From contig JAWZYV010013173.1 of assembly GCA_038373885.1 (NCBI GenBank), positions 62,001 to 126,000 of the forward strand: DNA of 64,000 nt. Reading direction: 5' to 3'. This DNA comes from Cheiracanthium punctorium (taxonomy: Eukaryota; Arthropoda; Arachnida; Araneae; Cheiracanthiidae). The notes under the pieces were generated by a model that did not search any database, was not told the DNA's origin, and saw only the letters and a list, made by a program, of their open reading frames with translations. Position 1 is the stretch's first letter, and every line of letters begins with the position of its first letter. Shown here one piece after another: positions 1 through 10,620 of the stretch. The translations under genes were made by a program, and so were the position numbers.

Positions 1-11
1 AGCAAGCAACC

Positions 12-1323
12 ATGGAGGATATGGAAATTAATGTTCCGCAGCCCCCAGACACCCAAACGAAGGCTAATTCAAGTAGCCCAGCAACCAATAAGATCACCAA
101 ACACACGATCTATGCCGAATTAAACAACAGCTACGCAAAAGACCTTGAGGCCCTCTCTGAAATTGTAGGGGAGGAATTTACCTCCACGCTGTCAGGCGAT
201 AAGCACAAGTTAGTTATTCCCGATGAAGTCACATTTAGGCAGGTACAGAAGTATCTCAATGACAACAACATCGGGTTCCAAACGATGGACCCCAAGGCCG
301 CTCGGCCAAAAAAATATGTCATTAAAGGCATACCCGCGTCCACGCCCACACAGGAAATCGACGAATTTCTCAACAAAAGGACTTGAACCACTACATATAA
401 ACTTCCTCTACTCCAAAAAGCTTCAAAAGCACTGGGCTATAGCCCTCATTGCGCTGCGCCCAAATGAAAATATTGAAGAGATGCACAGGATTACTAAATT
501 TGGTAGACTCAACGTCACCACCGAGTCTTACCGTGACAAAAAGAAGGTCAAGCAATGTCATAATTGCTTGGCCTACGGCCACCACTCGGCCACATGCACC
601 CTGACACCAAAGTGTCTTAAGTGCGCCGGCCTCCACACATTTACATCATGTCCTGTCAAGGACAAGAAGCAGACGGCAAAATGCGTAAATTGTTCAGGTG
701 CCCATGCGGCCACCTACAGGGGCTGCCCCCGCAATCCTGCTAACAGGAACAAGGGTCCGAAACCTTCTAAGCCAATCCAGGCCAACAGAATTGCCACTCA
801 AGTGTCTAACAAATTCGCATCACTCATGCCTCCCCATTCCGAGGAACCCAACGAAAATGACACCAGTGACTCCCCCAATCAGGAGCCCAGCAACTGTTCA
901 CCACAAGAAGAGCCTACCGGAGCCAAAGAATCCACTGGGAAACCAGAAGACAAGTCCCAGGAATCCAGGCCCAATCAGAAGAATAGGAAAAAGAAGGCCG
1001 CGAAAATCAACGCGTCCAGAACTCTCCCAATCGGCATGTCGATCCCCCAAGGGGAAGCCCAAAAACCGAATAGTAAATCAAAAGCTAACACGAGCGCCGC
1101 TCAACAAGTGGAAAATCAGGAGTCCGTCTCCCCCGTCTTAGACCTCTTTTCCGCAATGAACGAGCTCACGAAACTAACAGATATCAATAATCTGATCCAA
1201 TTCTTCCGAGAAGTATCTCAAAAACTCAAGCAGCACAAGAAGGCGGTCGACCAGGTCTATCAGTTGCTGCAGATCTATAACCGCTACTTCAACACCAACC
1301 ATGGCCCAGAGGGACAAGCTTAA
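12..1323 (+). pseudogene. ORF1 (gag-like) of a Jockey-type non-LTR retrotransposon, frameshifted
   Basis: Nucleic-acid-binding ORF1 protein of a LINE-like element. The frame opens at ATG 12 in a good context (accATGG) and stops at 384-386. The homologous continuation, rich in Lys and Pro, is in the +1 frame and runs to TAA at 1321-1323, so one indel near 370-386 breaks the gene. The second part carries three gag-type zinc knuckles between about 556 and 720: CX2CX4HX4C (CHNCLAYGHHSATC), CX2CX3HX4C and CX2CX3HX6C. These are typical of Jockey-clade ORF1. A Lys/Ser/Pro-rich linker follows. It overlaps ORF2 by 23 nt in a different frame. The element is cut by the window edge 11 nt upstream of the ATG, so any 5' UTR promoter is outside. 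A sequencing error at the indel cannot be excluded, because ORF2 next door is intact. Confidence 0.85.
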
Positions 1324-3937
1324 GATCTTATCGTGGAACGCCAACAGCCTCCATGGAAAATTTCCCGAATTCCGGGACTTTCTTTCCCATGGAGACTTTG
1401 ACGTTGCCCTCATACAGGAAACCATGTTTCAGTCAAACAAAAGTTACAGTGTCCCCAACTACATTATGTACCGCAAAGATAGAGAGACCACGACCCACCG
1501 CGTAGCGGGTGGTGTCGCGCTGTACATTAAAAACAACATCAGACACAGGGCTATCACAGATATTCACCTTACAATCCTAGAAGCGGTCTCCGTCATCATT
1601 GAAGCGGAATCTTTTGACCTAATGGTCACTTCGGCGTACGTGAGACACCTCCCCACCAGCGATATACAGAAACTGTTCGCTTACCACCCTAAATGCCTCA
1701 TAATGGGCGACTTTAACGCTGCTCACTACGCTTGGAACTGCAGAAGGAATAATCACTTTGGGAGCCAGCTCCTCAAGCTACTTATACAAGATCACATCAG
1801 GATGGCCTTCCCACCCACCCCTACTCACTACGTGAATGATGATAGAACAAAACACTCAACCTTGGACTACGCATTGCACAACTTGGCATGCACCCCGGAT
1901 GTCTGTACTATGGACAGATTTACTTCGGACCACATGCCAATCCACACTGAAGTCCCTCTCAAACCACACCTACTACCGAGCAAACCAAGACTGAAGACGG
2001 ACTGGCACGAATTTGTTGGACACCTCCTGGACGCGGATCAATGCTTACCAACCTGCCGCAACCCTACCGACATAGACAATGAGGCCCGCAAGCTTAGCGA
2101 GTTAATCAAAAACGCGCATCTAAGATCCTCCAAACCTGTCCGCGGCCAAACCATCTCCTTACCGCACGACATCCGGTCCCTCATTGGGAAACGAAACCGA
2201 GCAAGAAGGTTGTACCAAAACACACGCAGTGAGTCTGACAAGTTACGCTACAACAATCTCAACGCTCAAGTAAGAAGAGAAATCCGCCAGCACCAAACAT
2301 CACAATGGGCCGCCTACATGGAGTCCCTCGGTCCTGAGGATAACTCTGTATGGCGTGCCATTAAGAGGCTGAAAAACCAGGCCATATCCATCCCACCCAT
2401 CAAGCACGGGGACAATTACCTTATCAAAGACGTAGACAAACTCAACGCAATCGCAGAGAAATACGAACAACAGTTCCAAAACACGGAACCCACCCAGCTC
2501 AATATCGAACCAACGGTACAGGAGTTCCTTGATCGCCATACCGACACACGCATCACTCCTACGTTACCCTCGGAGGTGAACGAGATCATAGAGAAGCTAC
2601 CTACCAACAAATGCCCTGGTCGGGATCAAATAAGCAACTCCATGCTAAAACATCTACCTGCGATCACCATCTTCAAGATCACGGCCATAACCAACGCAAT
2701 ACTAGAGCAGCAGCACTTTCCACTCTGCTGGAAAGACGCCATGATCTGCCCGATTCCAAAGCCACATCAAAACCTCTCGCTGCCTGAATCGTATCGGCCA
2801 ATCAGTCTTCTAAGTAGTATCGGCAAGGTGGTTGAACGCATCATACAGCGAAGACTCCAAGCAGCCCTTGACGACTCCAATGCCATTATTCCCGAACAAT
2901 TTGGGTTTAGGAGGAAGCACAGTACCACACAGCAGCTCTACCGCGTCGTCGACCAACTCGCTGAGGGTCTGCAGCACAAACAACATACTGCCATCATCAT
3001 GTTGGACGTGTCAAAAGCGTTCGACAAAGTGTGGCACACTGGGCTTCTCTACAAAATGATCAACATTGGCATCCCCGAGCCCCTCATCAGGCTCATGAAA
3101 AGTTACCTTGAGGAGCGTAGCTACACAGTAAGAATGGGCAGCACCCACTCTAACAGACACGTCATTCGAAGCGGGGTACCACAAGGTTCCATCCTAGGTC
3201 CCACGCTCTTTAACATCTTTGTAAACGACATCCCTAAACATGACGCCACCAGCATTGCTTTATACGCTGATGACACAGCAATTGTCACCAAGCACCAAAA
3301 CCCAAGATTCCTCAAAAATGCACTACAAGCGCACATTGACATGTGGATGCGCAATTGGAAGATTAAACTGAACGCCAATAAATGCACTGCCATGTCAATG
3401 GGAAGAAAGGCTCCACCAAGTAGAATTACTATTGGCACCACGCCAATCGAGTGGGTACCCACTGCAACATACCTGGGGCTCACGCTAGACCGAAATCTCT
3501 CCTGGAAGCACCACGCCAACAGAACGAGAACAAAAATGATGAATGCCTTCGGGGCCATTAGCAAGATCTTCTTCAATAGGAAACTAAAACTTTGTGTCAA
3601 AAGTCTCCTATACAAAGCCTTAATTCGACCAATTGCCCTTTACGCGGCCCCTGCATGGGCTTACGCAGCCCCCACCCACATCAAGAACCTCACCTCACGC
3701 GAAATGAGAATACTTAGGATCATACGTAATGGTCCCACTCACATATGCAATAAAGCAATCAGGAAAGATCTAAGGATCAAGCCTCTGCTGTCACAAGCCA
3801 AGAAAATGACGAGACGTTTCCACGAGCAGCTTAGCCGTCTCCCTAGTGAGATCGTATACGAACTGCCGGACTTCGATCCCTCGAATCCCACCTTTAGAAA
3901 GCGCCCCAAAGCCATACTTTGCCTCCCCACGGACTGA
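1301..3937 (+). CDS. ORF2: endonuclease-reverse transcriptase of a Jockey-type non-LTR retrotransposon
   Basis: An 878-codon uninterrupted frame from ATG 1301 to TGA 3935-3937. It encodes the target-primed reverse transcription machinery. The N-terminal third is an EEP (AP-like) endonuclease: the LSWNANSL start motif, a QET metal-binding segment, GDFNAAHYAW and TSDHMPI near residue 210. The middle is a reverse transcriptase: SYRPISLLS, GFRRKHSTTQQL, the palm motif LDVSKAFDKVW, GVPQGSILGPTLFN, and catalytic YADD at about residue 654. The C-terminal part resembles the usual Jockey thumb/tail, with no RNase H domain visible. The GC content is clearly higher than in the flanking DNA, as expected of a recent arrival. 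The start overlaps the end of ORF1 by 23 nt, so translation by reinitiation or shunting is likely. All catalytic motifs look intact. Confidence 0.95.
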   Translation: MAQRDKLKILSWNANSLHGKFPEFRDFLSHGDFDVALIQETMFQSNKSYSVPNYIMYRKDRETTTHRVAGGVALYIKNNIRHRAITDIHLTILEAVSVIIEAESFDLMVTSAYVRHLPTSDIQKLFAYHPKCLIMGDFNAAHYAWNCRRNNHFGSQLLKLLIQDHIRMAFPPTPTHYVNDDRTKHSTLDYALHNLACTPDVCTMDRFTSDHMPIHTEVPLKPHLLPSKPRLKTDWHEFVGHLLDADQCLPTCRNPTDIDNEARKLSELIKNAHLRSSKPVRGQTISLPHDIRSLIGKRNRARRLYQNTRSESDKLRYNNLNAQVRREIRQHQTSQWAAYMESLGPEDNSVWRAIKRLKNQAISIPPIKHGDNYLIKDVDKLNAIAEKYEQQFQNTEPTQLNIEPTVQEFLDRHTDTRITPTLPSEVNEIIEKLPTNKCPGRDQISNSMLKHLPAITIFKITAITNAILEQQHFPLCWKDAMICPIPKPHQNLSLPESYRPISLLSSIGKVVERIIQRRLQAALDDSNAIIPEQFGFRRKHSTTQQLYRVVDQLAEGLQHKQHTAIIMLDVSKAFDKVWHTGLLYKMINIGIPEPLIRLMKSYLEERSYTVRMGSTHSNRHVIRSGVPQGSILGPTLFNIFVNDIPKHDATSIALYADDTAIVTKHQNPRFLKNALQAHIDMWMRNWKIKLNANKCTAMSMGRKAPPSRITIGTTPIEWVPTATYLGLTLDRNLSWKHHANRTRTKMMNAFGAISKIFFNRKLKLCVKSLLYKALIRPIALYAAPAWAYAAPTHIKNLTSREMRILRIIRNGPTHICNKAIRKDLRIKPLLSQAKKMTRRFHEQLSRLPSEIVYELPDFDPSNPTFRKRPKAILCLPTD

Positions 3938-4261
3938 TCTCAGTCGAGCAACCCAGAGGAAGATCAGTCCTCTCTGCACACACTGACATGCACTGAATTC
4001 CACGGGGTCTTCGTGCCCCATACTGTAGCAACCGCTACATCTTGTTACCTTACATCTCATCAATGTGTGGACAATGCACATTGCGCCCTACTGGAGGTTA
4101 GACTTTTTTTAGTTCAGGTACTCCTTTAATTGAATTTTCAGTCAGTCGGAGCTCATTGATCCACCTTACAAAATGTCTCTTCATTCAGAAATCCTTTTTA
4201 CATTATTGACGCAATTAAACATAATGAAGATAAAAAAGATTTTAAAAAAATTAACAAGAAA
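3938..4261 (+). other. 3' UTR of the Jockey-type element and its uncertain 3' end
   Basis: GC-moderate sequence follows the ORF2 stop to about 4110, then composition drops to AT-rich flank. No clear poly(A) tail or target-site duplication was found, so the 3' end is not fixed. No other gene is seen here. Confidence 0.4.
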
Positions 4262-4890
4262 TGAAATTAAAACCATCTATAGCCTTTTTTTTTTTTTTTT
4301 TTGTATGGTATTTTTTTCTTTCAGCAAATGCAATGTAAATAAGTGTGTTTTTATGTACTGTAAATACTGCACTTTATGTGAGTGTCTAATACGGAGTTCT
4401 ATGAAATGATGCAGTTGATAGTTCAGAGCAGTGGCGTATGCAGACTTCCTTCGAGGGGGGGGGGGGGTTATAGACATAACTTTGTGTTAAAATGCGTATA
4501 GTAAGTTGAAAATTGACGCCACTGGTTCAGAGGGTCATATTTTACTTTTAGAAAACTCATTTTTTAATCCAATTCATTTATTGTATGTTATACATTACAA
4601 ACAGCTGATGTGAAACCAGCTTATCTTATCTCCAGCTTGTTTATCTTATTTGTTTACGACTTATTGGTAGTATAGTTATCTTCGGAATTTAAACCAGAAT
4701 AGCGGCTTTTTTTCCCTAAGGTTTTGTTTGATATTTTTTTTCTCAGCACATGCAATGTAAATATTTTTATGTACTGTAAATACTGTGTTTTATGTCTACG
4801 GAGTTCTATGAAATGATGTAGTTGATAGTCCACAGGGTCGTATTATACTTTTGGAAAACACAACTTTTTAATCCAGTTCAAAAATTAAGA
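4262..4890. repeat. Tandem duplication, two diverged copies about 422 bp apart
   Basis: Copy 1 (about 4262-4580) and copy 2 (about 4688-4885) share the ordered landmarks TGCAATGTAAAT (4329 and 4751), TTTTTATGTACTGTAAATACTG, ACGGAGTTCTATGAAATGATG and TTGATAGT, then GGGTC and TTTTTAATCCA. Copy 1 carries an extra 104 bp that is absent from copy 2 (the 96-bp element plus one target-site copy). No gene is present. Confidence 0.85.
4429..4524. mobile_element. 96-bp hAT-like miniature element with 8-bp target duplication
   Basis: The termini are inverted (CAGTGGCGT at the left, ACGCCACTG at the right, one mismatch at the inner edge). The element is flanked by a perfect 8-bp direct repeat, GTTCAGAG at 4421-4428 and 4525-4532. 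Eight-base duplications fitting nTnnnnAn are characteristic of hAT transposition. A G12 run lies near the left end. The neighbouring duplicate copy lacks the insertion, which confirms the boundaries. It is too short to code and must have been mobilised in trans. Confidence 0.88.
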
Positions 4891-5013
4891 GGATGCTAGT
4901 TGAAGATAAGACGTTAAAGTGGTGATCATAAATCCTTCCTTACGAGTTCTACAAAATAAACACATTACAAATAATTCGTAAAATTGGGTATTAAAATTTC
5001 TTACATTTTTTTA

Positions 5014-5483
5014 CAGGGTTTCTACGGATTTCACAGCTTTTGCTTCCCTGACGTCTATCATGCTCTTCCCTGACTTTTTAAATAGCGTGCTTTCCTTAAT
5101 TTTGCATTTCTATTTTTAATTTTACATCCTTTAATTAATAACTTTTTATATAATTTGCCCCCTTTTTTTACAAACAATAATAAAATCAATATACACAAAA
5201 TATTATTTGACATCACTGGATTCTAACAAAAGCCATGTTTGATAACAATTTAGGATCAAGTTAAGCATATTTCAACTGAAGAAGATATGTTCATAAAGGA
5301 CACATTTTAAAATTATTTATAAGGTTAAATAAGAAAATGAAAATAAAACAATTTCTACAATTAGGTTCGAACAGGAAGTATTTTCTTGATTTTGCCACAT
5401 ATTCTTGCATTTCCCTGACCTTTCTTCAAATTTCCCTGACTTTCTCTGATATTCCCTGACTTTCCAGGTCTGTAGAAACCCCG
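5014..5483. mobile_element. Inverted-repeat element with internal TTCCCTGAC sub-repeats
   Basis: The left end (AGGGTTTCTACGGA at 5015) and the reverse complement of the right end (GGGTTTCTACAGACC near 5481) form imperfect inverted repeats. Five copies of TTCCCTGAC lie just inside the two ends (two left, three right). No coding sequence is seen. The target-site duplication is not clear, so superfamily assignment is open. Confidence 0.6.
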
Positions 5484-6113
5484 TTTTATTACCGCATTTA
5501 TTTTCATTACATCCAAACATAGAATTATGCGAGGGTTGGCATTACTCTTGCATAACGAATAGTCAATGTCTGCCTGTACACTTGACATAGCTAACGCAAA
5601 ATTCCTACAAGATGTTCCTCGGTCAAAAGAAACCTAGATCTCATTTTCACAGTTTTCATCCTTGAAAATAGCTGCTCACAGCAATATGAGACACAGTAAA
5701 AGAGACAGATGTAAATAGGCTCGAGCAGTCTTTTACAAAATTTCTATCAGATAAAGGTTTGTCTCCCCCTTTGCAATTTCTTCAACAATCAAAAACTGAT
5801 CTTAGTAGCATTCTCAGAATTTAAGTTTATTCTCCACAGCATTTCTTGGAACTATTTGCTTTTCCACTTGAAATACTACTAAAAAGGATTGCTAGACTGT
5901 TTCTGCGATTTTCAAAAAGTAGTAAGTGGGCAGGATTCAAACAATCGGCGGGCCATATGTTGGACAACCCTGCTATACACCAATTAAATATAGAGAACAG
6001 AAAAAAAAAAAAAAAAATCTGGAGTGACTCCACTCGACTTTCCGAACACTTATGATTAAGATCATTACCAATCATTTAAATAAATTTTAATCGATGAATA
6101 ATTCAAACATATA
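5484..6113. other. AT-rich intergenic DNA, no feature seen
   Basis: Short frames on both strands here lack domains, codon bias or splice context. Only a poly(A) run near 6001 stands out. Confidence 0.5.
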
Positions 6114-6510
6114 CATATACCAAATTTAAACTCAATCGAATGCACCATTTAAACGCTAGCGCACTTTCAAGACTTTCTCCCCGTAGGCCATAATATAAAA
6201 GAAATCTTTGTCCTAGCCCCGCAGAAAAGCTATAAGTCTTATAAACATCAAAATCAATAACGGTCTTACGATGGTGGTTTATAACAAATATATCCAATTA
6301 GAGCACAATCGAATGTACCGTTTAAACGCTAGCGCACTTTCAAGAATTCCCCCCCATAGGCCATAATGTAAAAGAAATCTTTAGCCCTGTAGAAAAACTA
6401 TAAGTCCTATATACACCAAAATCAATACCGGTCTTGTGACGGTGGCTTATAACACATATACCCAATTTGAGCTCAATCGAATGCTCCGTTTAGGAGCTAT
6501 CGTGTTCACA
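6114..6510. repeat. Tandem repeat, period about 170 bp, about 2.3 copies
   Basis: The landmark CAATCGAATG recurs at 6133 and 6306, and as CAATCGAATG again at 6474, giving periods of 173 and 168 bp. Units share TTTAAACGCTAGCGCACTTTC, a GGCCATAAT block, AAAGAAATCTTT and ACGGTGG/ATGGTGG. The third unit is truncated. No coding content is evident. Confidence 0.85.
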
Positions 6511-6559
6511 CACACGCATCTCGTAAAAAACAGCATAACTGAATTCAGAAGATCTCAAA

Positions 6560-7530
6560 ACGTGTCAATACACCAAAATCCCGAAGTGCAATAGCATTAA
6601 AAATAAATATTTGCTGTGAATTAGTTGTCTATATAATTTTATATTTTCTTTCAGAAAGAAATTTTTAACTGTCAGTTTTGCAACCTTTATAATAATTTTG
6701 TGCGCAATTCCCTTTCATTGGTTTGTGATAAATAGTTCTTTTACATAGTACAACTTGTTTATTTGATTTTAAAAGGTTGGGTTTTTTTTTTTTTTTTTTT
6801 TTTTAAGCACATTTGATTTGAAAACCGAGTTTGGCATTTAGACAATAATGATGGAAATTAATATAGGGAAAATATAAAATGTACAGAGGCACAATTTACT
6901 ACTTGTCTCTCTAGACGAAGTAAATATCGAGAACAGGGGGGGAAAAAAAGACTGATGAAAGCTCAACAGTATTAAAAATGAGTCATACTGTGAATTAGTT
7001 GCCCCTATATTTCGAGTGTTAATTTTGTAATCAGTATAGTAATTTTTGGGCGCAATTTCTTTTCATTATCTTAATTTGTGATAAAATTATGTATAATTTG
7101 TAGTGTTTATCAGATTTTTTAAATTAATAATTATTTCTTTTTTAAAGTATTTGATTTGAAAATTGAGTTTGGGCCTCACCATGGCACAGTGGTTATGCCA
7201 CTGGAAATGGTAGACGGGCGAAGTGTGAAGGTCTCGAGTTCGGGTCCCATCGCGTGCCCGTCGACCTAACCGTTCGGAGTTTTCCCGCGGTTTTCTCCGA
7301 AACTTAGCGTAAATACGGGTTAGGACCCCTTAGAAAGACCTCCACGGAGGGCACCCCACCCATCGGCATAGAGCCCACGCGTGACTAATCGGCCGTAATC
7401 CCACAAACAAACAAAACAAAATTGAGTTTGTTATTTTTCATAATTATAATTTTACTGCCAAAAACAATCTAAAATGTGCCTATACCGTTTATTACTTATC
7501 TCTTTAGACCACTGTTTTTATGAAATAGCA
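6560..7530. repeat. Diverged tandem duplication of about 400 bp, SINE inserted in copy 2
   Basis: Copy 1 (about 6580-6940) and copy 2 (about 6960-7530) share TGTGAATTAGTTG, GCGCAATT, TTTCATT, TTTGTGATAA, CATTTGATTTGAAAA/TATTTGATTTGAAAA and a GAGTTTG block, then CTTATCTCTTTAGAC/CTTGTCTCTCTAGAC. Copy 2 is interrupted by the SINE at 7172-7417; copy 1 shows the uninterrupted target. Confidence 0.75.
7172..7417 (+). mobile_element. tRNA-derived SINE, copy 1
   Basis: A 246-bp GC-rich body in AT-rich flank. The head resembles a pol III promoter: A-box-like TGGCACAGTGG (from about 7183) and B-box-like GAGTTCGGGTCCC (from about 7237). It ends in a CAAA-type tail. Perfect 13-bp direct repeats AAAATTGAGTTTG flank it at 7159-7171 and 7418-7430, the hallmark of LINE-machinery retroposition. 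A related copy lies inverted at 63097-63311, which confirms that this is a family. Confidence 0.9.
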
Positions 7531-7551
7531 ACCACAGATAGATCGTTTTGT

Positions 7552-7795
7552 CAGTGGCGGATTAATACAAGTTTGTCGGGGGGGGTGAACGATTAGTTTG
7601 TCTGTGGGGGCAGTTAATTAGAAGATTGACAAATACATCTATTTTATGGAAGTAAAATAGGATCTTTTACATTAATTTCTTTTTTCTCGGAGGCGGGGGG
7701 CGGTGCATTTTGTTCGATCAATAATTGTGTTTCTTTTTTCTTTTCGTTCTCTCTCTCTTTTCTGTCTCTCTCTCTCTCTCTCCCCCCCCCCCCCC

Positions 7796-7826
<31 letters not shown>

Positions 7827-7830
7827 CGAA
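7552..7830. other. Solitary G-run transposon terminus and T/C-rich low-complexity tract
   Basis: CAGTGGCGGATTAATAC at 7554 followed by a G8 run resembles the termini of the small hAT-like elements elsewhere in the window, but no matching inverted end was found. A long CT-rich tract with C15 and T25 runs occupies about 7725-7826. The frame across it is low-complexity and not a gene. Confidence 0.5.
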
Positions 7831-8998
7831 GGAGAGAGGATGGAGGTATAATTGATATCATAAACTATCTAATTGTCTCTTGTAATGACCTTTATATTAC
7901 CTTGTTGAATAAAAGAGCTATTAAAAATCTTGTATTTTCACATTTCAATTTCTGAAATAAAAACATGAATGCGTATTAAAAAATGAAAAAAAAAAACCGC
8001 TCTTTTTTGTCTAACAGAATTACAGATAATGTGTAATATTTTTATGTTACTTAATTTGACTTCTAATGGAAATTTTATTCAGTATTTTAATGTATGCACA
8101 CACAAATCATAATATTGTTACTTTGAATATTTTATTATTATTATTATTGTTTTCATGAATAAATATAATTTGAAAGAATACTTTGCTATATAATATACAT
8201 TATATTTTGATACTACAGTATATATTAAACATCCCTCCATAAATATACATTTTTACGGAGTCATGTTTGTGTATATTCAGTATTTTAAAATCATTTCAAA
8301 CAAAGTGATATTTAGAACATTTAAACTACTCATTATTATAGTAAAAAGAAAAAATCCCATACAGTCCAAGTTCTCAAACGGAAGTGATAATGAATAGCTT
8401 ATTTCCAAACAACTAGGAGGAACAGGGGTTGTTGTGTGTGCCCCCTCACTCCTGGGGGTCTTCTGTAAGATGAAGACTAGAGGTGTGGTCAAGAGAGTAA
8501 TAAAACTGTCACAGATTGCTATCCCCTCTTTCCCAATTTCCAGAGCATCTCAGAGGAAGCCACCGTTTGTGATTTTTTCCGTGAGTAGAGAGGCCTCTTA
8601 ACCGCAAAGCACGCGCACGCTGATGGCTGATAACGAAGTTCACCACGTGAGACGCACATGTCACAGGAGAAAGACCTAGTAAACGATTCTCCCATTCGCT
8701 CTACTCGATGACATCATGACTGGGTAAACCAATTAAGAAATACTCGGCGTCGCATGTGGAAAAAGATTTTTTTTCTTTGCCTCAGTGGCAACAAGAAAAA
8801 TATTTCGATGCGCATTGTGTCAACATGGATGTGCGATGTGGATCATGGTGCCGATGCTACCACTTAGATCCATATTGAAAAGGCAAACAGGCCCTAACAT
8901 AGAACATCATTTCAATTTAAAACCCAATACATTTCTTTTTAATATCAATTTCACTTTTAAAGACATATACACAAGTTACGAAGAAAATATCCGGAAAT
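7831..8998. other. AT-rich intergenic DNA, no feature seen
   Basis: A less AT-rich patch at 8560-8760 lacks any reading frame or repeat partner I can recognise. Short frames on both strands show no domain. Confidence 0.45.
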
Positions 8999-9073
8999 GC
9001 GTAAAAAAAGCGCTGTATGCGTAAAAGCATAAACAGCAGTCGAAATGCGTAAATTTTACGCGTAAAGCGTAAA
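8999..9073. repeat. Cluster of GCGTAAA motifs
   Basis: GCGTAAA occurs at 8999, 9019, 9047, 9060 and 9067, with one inverted TTTACGC at about 9055. This could be subterminal repeats of a DNA transposon, since transposase-binding sites are often clustered near ends. The matching opposite end was not found. Confidence 0.55.
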
Positions 9074-9984
9074 AGTTGGCAAGTCTGATAAAATCAGCCA
9101 TTTTTCTTTCTTTTTTTCCCCCATTCAGCCATGTAAAATCAGTCTAATCCAAATCTATATCCTTTCAAAATCACAGAATCAGTGCGATGTGATAGCTTTT
9201 AAGTTCGCATACAAACTTTCAGATGCATTAAAAAAATAAAAAAATTTATATTTTTAAAAAATGTAATTGTTTTTAAAAAAGAAAATAATCAAAACATGGA
9301 ATTTAAAAGGGAATGAAGGATATAGGGGAATAAAAGGGAAACTTCCAAAACTGCCCTTGTCTTGAACTTTCCATGCAGCCAGTCTTATGTTTGGATGAAT
9401 GTGTTTTGAAAATCTGAAAAAATAAACAATAACCAAGCAGTATTTCTTAATTACTTACAGCATTTATAAAACACCGTAAAGCGTCATTTACAGTAGGATA
9501 TAATTTATTGTTATAACTACTCTTCTGAATGACAGATTGTTTCTCTAATGAGATATTTTACAACCAGAAGTTACAGCAAACGGTTTGAACCCTCTCCTCA
9601 TGTCAGTAGAAGAGCGGACACTCAGCAGATGCCCCCCCCCTACACACACCCCATTGATACGAGAAAAACAAATAAACTTCTCTCACAAGAAATCACTCGT
9701 GAAATCAAAATACGAATTAATGATGTTAAGAAATGATACATAAAATAACTTCTCTCAATGAACTTAATTTGAGTGAAATGGAAATGGCGTAGTTGAGTCG
9801 CTAATTGTGACCTAGTGCTTCATTTCATGATGGTAGACACCCTGTTTTTATATCAAGAAACACAACTGACACAATGAATAAAATTTTTCATGGCATGTAG
9901 AAAATGCGGAGTTGCACATTGATATATTCTCCTAAAAAACTCATATGTTAAATGCTTCTCTCATTGTTCAAAACTCTTCTTAGA
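9074..9984. other. AT-rich intergenic DNA, no feature seen
   Basis: No repeat partner, reading frame or RNA gene recognised. Confidence 0.45.
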
Positions 9985-9988
9985 TATA

Positions 9989-10618
9989 CACTACTGGCCA
10001 AAGTATTGCAAGTTTGTGAAATCTAACCATCTTTTCAAGAATAAGTCCAGAAAAATATGGACAGGAAATTTGCCAGATTTAATAGTTTTGAGAATTTATG
10101 TAGTATAATTAGAAAGAAGGCATCTGAAAATCGCCAAAAAATAACATGAGAGCTTCAGGAACCAATAATTTAAGTTGGCACCATACAACACTGGAAGAAG
10201 TGTTGTAAAACATTGTGGATTCCATACCTAAAAGAGTGTCTGTTGTGATCAAAGTCAAGGCTGCTCAGCAACATAATAAATGATCTTTAGTTCAATTGCA
10301 TTTATTTTTTATTCTCCTTTTGCAGACAAACTTAAAATTAATTCTTTATTTAATTTTATTCCGGGGAAAATGGGATTAAGTTTTGGATTAAATGGATTAA
10401 GATTTCTATTATAACCTATGTAATGATATTTTTTAAATAAATTAAATAATAATTTTTTTCTGTAACTTAATGCTATCTTGTCATTGAAGTAATTAATTTG
10501 GCATGTTGACATAAAAAATTATCAATCATATTGATTTTTCTTTTTGACGGGAGAGATGGGGGCTTAATCTTGAAAAGGGTTAGATTTCTGAAACTTGCAA
10601 TACTTTTGGCCAGTAGTG
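9989..10618. mobile_element. 630-bp Tc1/mariner-type miniature element (TA target)
   Basis: Terminal inverted repeats of about 42 bp begin CACTACTGGCCAAAGTATTG at the left. The right end reads ...GGCCAGTAGTG, and the two arms differ by one inserted A and two internal bases. Flanking TA dinucleotides at 9987-9988 and 10619-10620 fit Tc1/mariner insertion. There is no transposase frame, so it is non-autonomous. Confidence 0.88.
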
Positions 10619-10620
10619 TA

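Noticed and set aside
6114..6510. CRISPR-like array
   Set aside because: Units are about 170 bp contiguous tandem copies in a eukaryotic context, without short repeats and unique spacers.
7172..7260. Functional tRNA gene
   Set aside because: No complete cloverleaf or anticodon arm can be drawn; A and B boxes belong to a SINE with target duplications.
7725..7955. 76-codon frame over the CT-rich tract
   Set aside because: Low-complexity translation of homopolymers.
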